64,000 nucleotides of DNA from Paraperibacillus marinus (lineage in GTDB: Bacteria; Bacillota; Bacilli; Bacillales; DSM-1321). The stretch covers positions 4,278,001 through 4,342,000 of the forward strand of contig NZ_CP143542.1 of NCBI RefSeq assembly GCF_046237605.1, written 5' to 3'. Below are positions 8,367-16,474 of the stretch, in pieces. The position numbers were made by a program, and so were the translations under genes. The stretch's first letter is position 1; each line of letters begins with the position of its first letter. A model generated the notes under the pieces. It did no database searches. It saw only the letters and a list, made by a program, of their open reading frames with translations, and was not told the origin of the DNA.

Positions 8367-9422
8367 TTAATTTTCCGAGAGTGATTGATAAATACGGGAT
8401 ACTAACTTTTCTTTGGTCTTATGAACGCCGGCACATTCTGGAGAACCTGATTCCAATCCAAGATTATAGATACCATACGCTTCTTTTAAGTGGGCAGTGG
8501 CTGCCTGAACTTGTTCTTTATACCTCGCAGAGACGTCCTTCAGTTCACTTTCGTACTTCTCATCTGTTCCTTCAGCAATCACAGTTCCATACATATCGAT
8601 TACGGAGTCACCCTCCCGCTCAGGAAAATATTCATGCGGAGCGGTACTATCAAAGATGGCAAAGCCCAGTTCCCTGACAATCACCATATCAAGGCTCTCC
8701 GGGTCAAAGCCGCAGTGATAAATTTCCGTATCAAACCCTCTTGCTTCAGCCTGTTTAGCCAATTTTTTCAGGAGAGTGGACTTGCCAGATCCAGGACGTC
8801 CCTTGATGAAGAAGCGATGACGAAGCGATTCTGTTAAATTAGGTACGAAATCAACAGAACCACGGGGTGTTGCCGCACCTAAGTACCGGTGCCTGGCGAC
8901 TGCCTTCTTGTTATTTCTGTTCTCCCCCAGCAGGTTTCCGATCAATTCATCCGTCAGCTCGTCGGCCTTCTTAAAGTCCATGCTGGAAATATAAAATTTT
9001 TCCCATTCATCATGAATGGAGAGAGCGTGGGAAAACTTTGAATAGGCATGCTTCAGCTGCTCATTAATCCTGCCTTCCAAAAGAGAGGAAAGAGCCGGAC
9101 CCTCATCCACCTGAATAATTTCCCTTTCACATCCCGGCACTTCCTCACCAGCTATTAAATAGTTCACGATACCAATTCTCTGCCCAGGCAGCACGACACC
9201 GTCAACCGCATCTCCATTGAACGGGCTGTGAATGAATTCTATATCCCAACCCTTCCCTGCCATCTCTTCCCCTATCTCCCTGATCAGCTCAGAACCAATG
9301 TTCAGAGATTCAGACTTCAGGACAAACAGCTTTTTGATTCCAGTGAAAGCGCCCTTTCCCAGATTGACAAACCCTCTTGCTGTATGACCGCACACAAAAT
9401 AATGCAATATCCTGCCCGTCAT
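8367..9422 (-). CDS. P-loop NTPase, PRK06851-type
   Basis: A 351-residue cytoplasmic protein with a Walker A motif GRPGSGKSTLLKKLA near residues 208-222. The order 'N-terminal domain of unknown function (residues 1-150), P-loop domain' fits the family I remember as PRK06851, whose function is not known. HxGFDPESLDMVIV near 245 is another conserved-looking block. The gene is transcribed toward the ParM-like operon but has its own terminator. ATP or GTP binding is predicted from the motif; a link to the ParM-like system is only positional. Confidence 0.75.
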   Translation of the reverse strand: MTGRILHYFVCGHTARGFVNLGKGAFTGIKKLFVLKSESLNIGSELIREIGEEMAGKGWDIEFIHSPFNGDAVDGVVLPGQRIGIVNYLIAGEEVPGCEREIIQVDEGPALSSLLEGRINEQLKHAYSKFSHALSIHDEWEKFYISSMDFKKADELTDELIGNLLGENRNNKKAVARHRYLGAATPRGSVDFVPNLTESLRHRFFIKGRPGSGKSTLLKKLAKQAEARGFDTEIYHCGFDPESLDMVIVRELGFAIFDSTAPHEYFPEREGDSVIDMYGTVIAEGTDEKYESELKDVSARYKEQVQAATAHLKEAYGIYNLGLESGSPECAGVHKTKEKLVSRIYQSLSEN

Positions 9423-9698
9423 GTATGCTCACGCCCTTTTCTATGCAATATTTGCACTGCTCGCTTTAGACTATGCAGCGGCCCATAACTGGGTGAATGC
9501 CTAAACGCGTTTAACCCACTCTGAACCGGTTAAATATCCCTAAGGGTTTATCCTTCTTTATTCCTGTTTTTGGTTTCCGAGCCCCTCTCCCCCTCATTTG
9601 AATACACAACAGCATAGAATTTTAATACAATTGAAGATGGATATAAGTGTAAATTTTCAACTATTTTTAGATCAATGGCGGCTGGGAGGAATTACTGG

Positions 9699-10628
9699 AT
9701 GATCTCAAAAAAAATAATCATTCCACTACTTGTAGGAACTTCATTGATTGCGGGGGGCTGCTCGGATATGGATAAGCCGGATAAGAAAAAAGAAAGTGTC
9801 AATGCAGGGGAAAAAGCTCCAGATAAAAGCGCGGAGTACGTGAGCGTACAGGAATATAACGGGGATGGCTATATGCTGGAAGGCGGTCAGAAAAACGGAA
9901 AGATAGCGGAGGAAAATAAAGGCGAAATCGCTGAGCAAGTGGAATTCTTCTTTAAGGAAAAATACAAATCCGAAGTGACTGTCCGCAATATCGCAGGAAA
10001 TAAAGACGGAGCCACTGTATTTGTGGAATCAAAGAACGTCCCTTCCTTCAACACCTATGCAGTCGTCCCGATCGATCAAGAAGGCAGCGTCAAATATGAT
10101 AAGATTTACACCCAGGAAGGACAGGCAGAACAGGCCATTCAGACCGGCCTCTACCAAATGGCTGCCGAAAAGTCCTTTAACAGACTGGATTCGTATCTCA
10201 ATGATTTCATCCGTAAAAATGGCCTGACAGGCAAAAACCCTGAAGCCGCATCCAAGCTCGGAAGCACCGGTTATACTACTCCATATTATTATGTAGACAC
10301 AGCAGGAAGTTCGCTTCAGCCGCTCTATGACGCATATTTGAAGAATCCGTCCATCACCAGGGAAGAACTTCAGGCACTCTACGATTCCTCACCAATAGAA
10401 CCGGAAAAGATCTTCATAACCATCCAATTATTCATGAAGGAAAAAGGCGCTTCGCCTGATAAGAATGCGTTCAATAAGCTGGTCGAAGATATAAAACAGC
10501 TTTCAGATATACCAAAAGGTTCCTATGGCATAGTCGTGAATGACAACCGAGTCGACAAAAAAACCGGCATGGGAATCAAGGATAATTCTTTGGAACACCT
10601 TCTGCCAAATCTGATCATTAAGGAATAG
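9699..10628 (+). CDS. DUF1672 lipoprotein, possible immunity partner of the downstream lipase
   Basis: The likely start is ATG 9699 (MISKKIII), behind GGGAGG at 9684-9689; an earlier in-frame ATG at 9675 lacks a ribosome site. The product is about 309 residues with a lipoprotein signal (LLVGTSLIAGGC), so it should be anchored outside the membrane. The mature part (EYVSVQEYNGDGYML, NKDGATVFVES, IQTGLYQMA, GYTTPYYYV) matches the DUF1672 family known from staphylococci and bacilli. It lies 15 bases upstream of the lipase-like gene, so the two are co-translated. The immunity role is inferred from this pairing. Confidence 0.82.
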   Translation: MISKKIIIPLLVGTSLIAGGCSDMDKPDKKKESVNAGEKAPDKSAEYVSVQEYNGDGYMLEGGQKNGKIAEENKGEIAEQVEFFFKEKYKSEVTVRNIAGNKDGATVFVESKNVPSFNTYAVVPIDQEGSVKYDKIYTQEGQAEQAIQTGLYQMAAEKSFNRLDSYLNDFIRKNGLTGKNPEAASKLGSTGYTTPYYYVDTAGSSLQPLYDAYLKNPSITREELQALYDSSPIEPEKIFITIQLFMKEKGASPDKNAFNKLVEDIKQLSDIPKGSYGIVVNDNRVDKKTGMGIKDNSLEHLLPNLIIKE

Positions 10629-10643
10629 GAGGAACATCGTCCC

Positions 10644-12737
10644 ATGAGTACTAAAATTCCTGTCAAAAGGTCAGCTGATACAGATCAGGATTTAGTGGAG
10701 CTTGCCGGTTACCAGGCCTATCTGCATAACGAAGTGAACAGCACATTCAAGGTAAATGGCAAGGATTATATAGTGGCCGACGTGAAATATAACCATCCAT
10801 CCGGCCTTGACGCCCTTACTGTCATGAATATTGACACAAAGGAATATACCATTGTCTATGTAGGCACAGATGCCGGGGCAGAGAATGGAAGACAGGACAT
10901 CATAACCGACATCCAGCTCATGAGCAAGATTACGCCGGCACAGGTCCAGGCGGCTGAGGATTATTATAACGAAATCAGCGCCAAGAGCATCAATGTGAAC
11001 GCAGTCTGCGGCAATTCGCTGGGCGGCGGCCTGGCTGATGCTCTCGGCACCAGGCACCCTGATGTCAGAACCGTGACACTGAATCCCGCCCTCCTCCCAG
11101 ACGGCCACGCAGATCTAAATAAGGATTATAAGAATATCACAAACTACTTCAGCCGCTATGATGTGCTGACAGGCGGACTGTCTGCCCTGCACCTTGATGG
11201 CAGGATTCCAGGAAGACAGTTTCATATCAATAATGGCATCCCGGGTTTCGAGTATTTAACGACCAACCATACCGGCTACTTAAAGAACGAGGATGGGACT
11301 CAATTCTATGAAATCGGTGTTGAAGGCCAGGCTGGGCATGGCAGGATTTATATCGATGCGGACGCCCACATCGTCACTTCTGTATGGACCGGGGAGCCGC
11401 TCTATGGAGGACGGACTAAAAGGATAGAAATCAATGCAGGTGAGCTTGATCAGCTGGCTGGCGCCTTAAAAAAGCAGGTAACCGGGCGCCTGGGCCTTGC
11501 GGCTGAATATCTCGGCCACTCCGCTGAAATCATTGTGGACGAAGAAACCAGGTTTGCAGAACGTGTAGCAAGACTGCAGGATACCTTTCAGGAGCTTTTC
11601 GAGAATGCGGTCACTGACCCGATCTTCCAGGGAATCACCACGACAGGCTATATGTTCAAAGCAGCCATAGACGCCTTGATTGCCCTGCTGAATACTGCGG
11701 AAGCCAGGTGCCGGTTCCTGAACAGCCTGCTCAATTCGCCGCCTGCCCAAATAATTGAATTTGTAACCTCCACAAGTATTGATGTCGAGGGATTCTTTGG
11801 GGCAGCACGCAGCTTTTTAGAAGACATGAAGGATAAAATTGATGAACTGACGGGAATAGCCGGCCGGATTATTACCGGGGATATTCCCAGACTGTTCAGA
11901 GGCGGGACAGACATGGCCGCAGACGCAGTGGTCGGGGAATTGAAGAGCCACTACGGAATTATCAGCCGCAACAAGGATAAAGTACAGTCCCATGTTTCCG
12001 AATTCGAGCATCAAGTCAGGGATACGGGCAATGCCTTCCATAACAGAGACTTAAGCCTTTCCGGCTCCATAAGGAATAAGAGCGGACTTTCTGCTGCGGA
12101 TAAAGTACAGGGCACAAATGATTATGCCCTGGAGGATTCCCCTTATCTCAAGACAGGTATGGCATTCAAGGAGATTTTTCTTGAATCTGCCTATGCATCG
12201 CTGACAGGCTCCGTCCATGTCCTGGCTGTAATTCCTCTGTTTACCCGCATAAATCTATTAATACGGGCAGTCGAGGAAGTGCTTGAATCCATATCAGCGA
12301 TGATCAAGGGCGCTGCCAAAATAGCGGTATACGGCACTCTCCCCGGCCTTTTCATGAGCCTCATTTCCGATTTTAACGAGAGAATCGAAAGGGCCATCCA
12401 GGAAGCGCTAAAGCCCCTGGATGAGCTTGCAGCCACCATTGAAGGGATCAGGAAGGGTGTCGATCAGTTCATCCTCCATTTCCCGGAAGTTATCAGGAAT
12501 TTCAGGCCATATTTGGATTCAGCTCTGTTTGAGAATTCAAAATACTTCAATGTTCATCTCTATAACTCTGCCGCCCTCGCCATTTTGGAGGAAATGGAGC
12601 TCCTATTCGGCGATATCATCTTCCAGCTCCAGGGACAAAAAGCAAATGCAATCGATACATTAGCGGCCGTTTCAAAAAAGGTGCTCCATAACTTTAACGT
12701 CTTGGATGAACAAGTAGACAGGGGCACATTAAATTAG
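10644..12737 (+). CDS. Lipase-like protein with long helical C-terminal region (SA1320-type), candidate secreted lipase toxin
   Basis: A 697-residue protein starting at ATG 10644 behind AGGAGGAAC. Residues 1-250 form an alpha/beta-hydrolase: YVGTDA at 72-77 (oxyanion region), nucleophile motif GNSLGGG at 123-129 with Ser125, candidate Asp173 (RYDVLTGG) and His209 (TNHTGYL). Residues about 265-697 are predicted long amphipathic helices without enzymatic motifs. There is no signal peptide. This N-terminal lipase / C-terminal helical order is the reverse of LXG toxins and is like the staphylococcal type VII phospholipase TslA, which is paired with an immunity lipoprotein. No small WXG100-like partner or T7 secretion gene is in the window. 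Confidence 0.75.
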   Translation: MSTKIPVKRSADTDQDLVELAGYQAYLHNEVNSTFKVNGKDYIVADVKYNHPSGLDALTVMNIDTKEYTIVYVGTDAGAENGRQDIITDIQLMSKITPAQVQAAEDYYNEISAKSINVNAVCGNSLGGGLADALGTRHPDVRTVTLNPALLPDGHADLNKDYKNITNYFSRYDVLTGGLSALHLDGRIPGRQFHINNGIPGFEYLTTNHTGYLKNEDGTQFYEIGVEGQAGHGRIYIDADAHIVTSVWTGEPLYGGRTKRIEINAGELDQLAGALKKQVTGRLGLAAEYLGHSAEIIVDEETRFAERVARLQDTFQELFENAVTDPIFQGITTTGYMFKAAIDALIALLNTAEARCRFLNSLLNSPPAQIIEFVTSTSIDVEGFFGAARSFLEDMKDKIDELTGIAGRIITGDIPRLFRGGTDMAADAVVGELKSHYGIISRNKDKVQSHVSEFEHQVRDTGNAFHNRDLSLSGSIRNKSGLSAADKVQGTNDYALEDSPYLKTGMAFKEIFLESAYASLTGSVHVLAVIPLFTRINLLIRAVEEVLESISAMIKGAAKIAVYGTLPGLFMSLISDFNERIERAIQEALKPLDELAATIEGIRKGVDQFILHFPEVIRNFRPYLDSALFENSKYFNVHLYNSAALAILEEMELLFGDIIFQLQGQKANAIDTLAAVSKKVLHNFNVLDEQVDRGTLN

Positions 12738-12789
12738 GGTTTCTGCACCCTTTTCCTGTAAAAAAGTTGAAAACTTGTTTAAAATTACA

Positions 12790-12826
12790 AAGAGGTTTCC
12801 CGCTTGCGGGAAACCTCTTTTCTTTT
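12790..12826. terminator. Bidirectional terminator
   Basis: Stem AGAGGTTTCCCGC / GCGGGAAACCTCT with a 2-base loop, flanked by A and T runs. It lies between the convergent lipase-like and methyltransferase genes. Confidence 0.9.
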
Positions 12827-12827
12827 G

Positions 12828-14021
12828 TCAGCGTTTCTTTATAAATACTACCTTGAGGTAATCACCCTCAGGAAATTCTTTTATTGTCTTAAAATCAGCG
12901 GGCAGGGAATATTCCTCAAGGATTTCATAGCGATTTCCGGATTCTTTGAAAGCAGTATCTATGAACCCCCTGAACTTGTTCATGCCAAAGGTGGCTGCAT
13001 TCGTGGAGGCTGCGATGATTCCATCTTTTTCCGTGATGGCGATGGCTTCCTTCAACAGGTTTTTATAATCCTTCTCAGCGCTGAACACATATTTCTTTGA
13101 TCGGGCAAAGCTTGGAGGGTCAAGGATAACGAGGTCAAATTTTAAATTCTTGCGCACCGCATATTTAAAATAATTAAATACGTCCTCTACAATGATATCC
13201 TGAGCTTCATAATCAATATCATTGATGCTGAACTGCTCTATTGTCTTCGCGCGGCTCCTGTTCGCCAGGTCCACGCTCGTCGTCTTGACAGCCCCTCCAA
13301 GGGCTGCTGCCACCGAAAAAGCCCCTGTATAGGAAAAGGTATTTAAAACCGTCCTGCCGGCCGCATAGCGGTCTCTGACCGCCTTCCTGACCTCACGCTG
13401 ATCAAGGAACACCCCTACCATCGCGCTTTCGTTCAGATAGACCGCAAAATTAATTCCGTTCTCCTTCACGATCAGCGGAAACTCGCCTCTCTCACCGGTT
13501 ACGAAATCATCATCCTCTAAGTACATGCCCTGTGCATCAAATCTCTTCTTCTGATAAATTCCCTTAAAAGCTGCCACCGCCTGCAGGGCGTTCAAAATAT
13601 CATCCCTGAACTGGTAAATGCCTGCGCTGTACCAATGGATTAAATAGTAGCCATCAAAATATTCAACCGTGAAGCCGCCTGCACCGTCCCCCTCCCCATT
13701 GAAGACACGAAAAGCATTCGTATCAGGGCTATCAAATAAATTTTTCCGCTTCTCTATTGCAGCCTTAAGCCTTTTCTCGAAGAAAGCCTGATCAATCTGT
13801 TCTTTTTCATCACGGGATAAAACCCAGCCATAGCCTTTATTCTGCCGTCCATAATACCCTTTTGCTATAAACCGGCTGCTCTCATCGACGAGATCCAGAA
13901 TCTGGCCCTCTTCCTGCAAATCCCCGCTATTCACAAGAGCTTCCTTTACAATCAAAGGGTACCCGCCCTTGTACTTTGCTGCAAATCTCGATTTTATCTT
14001 TATCTTCAATTGATTTTTCAT
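12828..14021 (-). CDS. Class I rRNA methyltransferase, RlmI/YwbD-like, without any cysteine
   Basis: A 397-residue protein: N-terminal PUA-type RNA-binding domain (residues 1-75), a linker domain, then a SAM-dependent Rossmann methyltransferase (LNTFSYTGAFSVAAA near 215, SVDLANRS near 238, LDPPSFARSK near 290). This architecture is that of RlmI, which makes m5C1962 in 23S rRNA. Canonical m5C chemistry needs a nucleophilic Cys, yet I find no Cys in the whole sequence; ASTNAATF stands at the position of the SCS-like motif. Methylation of another position or another base is therefore possible. Start ATG 14021 follows AGGATG. Confidence 0.82.
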   Translation of the reverse strand: MKNQLKIKIKSRFAAKYKGGYPLIVKEALVNSGDLQEEGQILDLVDESSRFIAKGYYGRQNKGYGWVLSRDEKEQIDQAFFEKRLKAAIEKRKNLFDSPDTNAFRVFNGEGDGAGGFTVEYFDGYYLIHWYSAGIYQFRDDILNALQAVAAFKGIYQKKRFDAQGMYLEDDDFVTGERGEFPLIVKENGINFAVYLNESAMVGVFLDQREVRKAVRDRYAAGRTVLNTFSYTGAFSVAAALGGAVKTTSVDLANRSRAKTIEQFSINDIDYEAQDIIVEDVFNYFKYAVRKNLKFDLVILDPPSFARSKKYVFSAEKDYKNLLKEAIAITEKDGIIAASTNAATFGMNKFRGFIDTAFKESGNRYEILEEYSLPADFKTIKEFPEGDYLKVVFIKKR

Positions 14022-14186
14022 CGTGTCATCCTAACTTTGTTTACTTATACTCTCTATTTTACACAAGTTGAAGACCCGTGAACCGTAAAAGGTTTTTTCT
14101 TTCCTTCATTCAGGAAAAAACGTTCCATCACCATTGTTTAACATTGACTTCTTACAGAACTTATAAAAACAAACAACCTTATAAGC

Positions 14187-14440
14187 CTCTTTTCAAAAAG
14201 TTTGTTGTTTTTGTGTTTCGTAAGGAGAATTGCCAAGTAGACTGCCGCTTTAGGTGCGAGACTCCTGATTCTGCTCGCCTTTCGACCCTCCAGTCATAAG
14301 CCAGTCTGGCTATGGAGAGAAGTGGATTCCCCAAAGGTAAAGCCGCGGAGGCTCACCGCCCGCCCCGCGCAGGTGAGGTGCCTCTCGCTGCAATCCACTT
14401 TTTCATTCAACAGCCACAATGTCTGCGAAAACAACCTTTT
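14187..14440 (-). repeat. Dispersed intergenic repeat element, copy 1
   Basis: On the minus strand this reads GTTGTTTTCGCA...TTGTGGCTGTTGAAT...AAGTGGATT...CGGGCGGTGAGCCTCC...GGAGTCTCGCACCT...AAACAACAAACTTTTTGAAAAGAG. The same ordered blocks occur at 42787-43012. The ends carry inverted GTTGTTTT / AAAACAAC. The middle has diverged, with a local palindrome around CCAGTCATAAGCCAGTCTGG. No ORF is convincing. It fills the gap between the methyltransferase and rocB genes. Confidence 0.75.
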
Positions 14441-14552
14441 ATAAAAAGTTTTTCTGAAATTATATTTCCTGGGCAATGTTTTGTTAATGCTCTCCTAAAG
14501 TCTGTTAGAATACCTATAGATTTTATTTTCATATAAAAAGGAGCAAGAGGCT

Positions 14553-16205
14553 ATGCTGCAATGCCGTGAGGAAGTATTGAACTTTACGAAACAGCTGGTA
14601 AGTATTGAAAGCATTGTAAATACCCCAGGGGAGAAGGTAATGGCCCATTCATTATATACGCTGCTTACCACCTTCCCTTATTTTAACGAAAATCCTTCAC
14701 AGCTGATTCTTTCGCCGACAGTAGATGACTCAGAAGAACGGTATAATGTGCTCGCCTGCGTCAAGGGAACCAAGGGTAACAGCAATCGGACAATCATCCT
14801 GATGGGGCATATGGATACCGTGGGAATAGATGATTATAATCAATTGAAAGACCTTGCCTGTTCACCCGATGAGCTGATGGAGGCACTTCAGGATGGAGAT
14901 TTGCCTGCCGCTGCCAGGGAGCATCTGGAGTCAGGGGAGTGGATGTTCGGCCGCGGTGTTCTGGATATGAAAAGCGGAGTGGCCAGCCATCTTTATCTGC
15001 TCAATTATTATTCTGAGCATCCGGAGGAGCTCGATGGCAATATTGTCTTCCTTTGTGAATGTGATGAGGAGGACGGCTCGCATGGAGTCCTGTCTGCCCT
15101 TCCTATCTTAAATGACTGGAAAGAGGAGCATAACTTTGATTATGCCGCAGCCATCAATGCGGATTTTGTTTCCCCGCGCTATGAAGGAGACGAGAACCGC
15201 TATATATATAAAGGGACGGTCGGCAAGCTGCTTCCTTCCTTCTTTATCACAGGTGCTGAAACCCATGTAGGCTCCTGCTTTGAGGGACTTGATCCTAATT
15301 TCATCGCAGCCGAGCTTACCAGGCAGATCAATTACAATCCAGAGCTCAGCAATGAAGCCTATGGTGAGACAACAGTCCCGCCTGTGTCACTGAAGCAGAC
15401 GGACCTTAAGCCTTCCTATACCGTACAGACCGCATTGTCAGCTTATGTGTACTACAATTTCTTCATCCACTCATGGTCACCGAAGGATGTACTCATAATG
15501 CTGAAGGAACAGGCCCAACTAGCCTTTCAGAATGCCCTGGACCTGTATGACGAAAGGTACAGGCAGCATTGCAAGCTGACGCATGAGCCTTATTCAGCCC
15601 GTTCCTTTACGCCGTCCGTCATGACTTATGAGGAAATGGAAAAGCTTCTGATAAAAGAAAATGGTGAAGCATTCACTAAACATATGGATGGGTTCAAAGA
15701 GACTCTCATGCTTGATGAGAGCCTTGACACCCGCATGTTCGCAGCCCGGGTCGTCGAGGAAGCGTGGAAGTGGATGAAGGATAAGAGTCCGGCTGTCATT
15801 GTATTCTACTCATCCCTTTATTCGCCCCGGATAGAGCTTGCCGGCGGTTCTCCGGGAGAGCAGGCGCTCATACAGGCCCTGGACGATGCAGCCGCCAAAA
15901 TCCAGCCAGCTTATCCGCACCCGATCGTCACAAGGAACTTCTTCCCGTACATTTCTGACATGAGCTTTGTCGCCCTGAGTGATGACGAGGAAGGAATCGG
16001 CGCTGTTAGTAAAAACAACCCGGGATGGGGAACAAAGCATTATGTGGATTATGCCAGCATAAAGAAGCTGAATGTTCCTGTGGTCAACATCGGACCCTAC
16101 GGAGTGGATGCCCACAAGATGCTCGAGAGGATGGAACTGCATTATTCCCTTGAGATCGTACCCAATCTTACCCATCTCGTGATCCAGAACTTGTTGAATG
16201 GGTAA
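14553..16205 (+). CDS. rocB: M20-family peptidase, arginine-utilisation protein RocB type
   Basis: A 550-residue zinc-dependent M20 family hydrolase of about the usual RocB length. Metal-binding blocks are visible: MGHMDTVG near residue 87, GVLDMKSGVASH near 140 (bridging Asp) and CECDEEDGSHG near 168 (catalytic Glu pair). A dimerisation insert follows before the C-terminal catalytic part. In B. subtilis rocB lies in an arginine/ornithine degradation operon and is proposed to be an N-deacylase. Here it stands alone with AAGGAG before ATG 14553 and its own terminator, so its substrate is not settled by context. Confidence 0.85.
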   Translation: MLQCREEVLNFTKQLVSIESIVNTPGEKVMAHSLYTLLTTFPYFNENPSQLILSPTVDDSEERYNVLACVKGTKGNSNRTIILMGHMDTVGIDDYNQLKDLACSPDELMEALQDGDLPAAAREHLESGEWMFGRGVLDMKSGVASHLYLLNYYSEHPEELDGNIVFLCECDEEDGSHGVLSALPILNDWKEEHNFDYAAAINADFVSPRYEGDENRYIYKGTVGKLLPSFFITGAETHVGSCFEGLDPNFIAAELTRQINYNPELSNEAYGETTVPPVSLKQTDLKPSYTVQTALSAYVYYNFFIHSWSPKDVLIMLKEQAQLAFQNALDLYDERYRQHCKLTHEPYSARSFTPSVMTYEEMEKLLIKENGEAFTKHMDGFKETLMLDESLDTRMFAARVVEEAWKWMKDKSPAVIVFYSSLYSPRIELAGGSPGEQALIQALDDAAAKIQPAYPHPIVTRNFFPYISDMSFVALSDDEEGIGAVSKNNPGWGTKHYVDYASIKKLNVPVVNIGPYGVDAHKMLERMELHYSLEIVPNLTHLVIQNLLNG

Positions 16206-16207
16206 AT

Positions 16208-16234
16208 TACAGGCCCTTTGCGGCCTGTATTTTT
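16208..16234 (+). terminator. Terminator of rocB
   Basis: Stem ACAGGCC / GGCCTGT with a 6-base loop followed by ATTTTT, four bases after the rocB stop. Confidence 0.85.
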
Positions 16235-16244
16235 CTGTAGAAAA

Positions 16245-16337
16245 GGAGCGGAGCTGCATGTATGATAAGGCTTCCAGCAGCTAGGTACATTTATCTTGCT
16301 GGCATACTGCCTGTGCCTTACTCCGCTCCACCCTTTT
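16245..16337 (+). other. Nested inverted repeat, candidate structured RNA
   Basis: Three stems are nested in correct order: GGAGCGGAG (16245-16253) with CTCCGCTCC (16321-16329), AGGC (16268-16271) with GCCT (16309-16312), and CCAGCA (16274-16279) with TGCTGG (16297-16302). ACCCTTTTTG follows the outer stem. The fold could be a small RNA with its own terminator or a relic of a mobile repeat. No protein frame is supported in it. Confidence 0.4.
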
Positions 16338-16426
16338 TGTGTTTGTTCCTGATTTTGACTGGGTTCCTTTCCATGCATCGGTTGCGAGTAGGAAACTCAT
16401 GTTTGTTTTCTTACCAATAATTCTAT

Positions 16427-16466
16427 AAAAACAAAAAACACTGCAGCCCCGGAAGGTTTGCAGTGT
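16427..16466 (-). terminator. Terminator of cstA
   Basis: Minus-strand stem ACACTGCA / TGCAGTGT with a 13-base loop followed by TTTTTTG, 9 bases after the cstA stop. Confidence 0.85.
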
Positions 16467-16474
16467 CCTTTTAG

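Noticed and set aside
14294..14536. Short frames in the region upstream of rocB
   Set aside because: They lie inside the dispersed repeat copy 1 and have no start signals.
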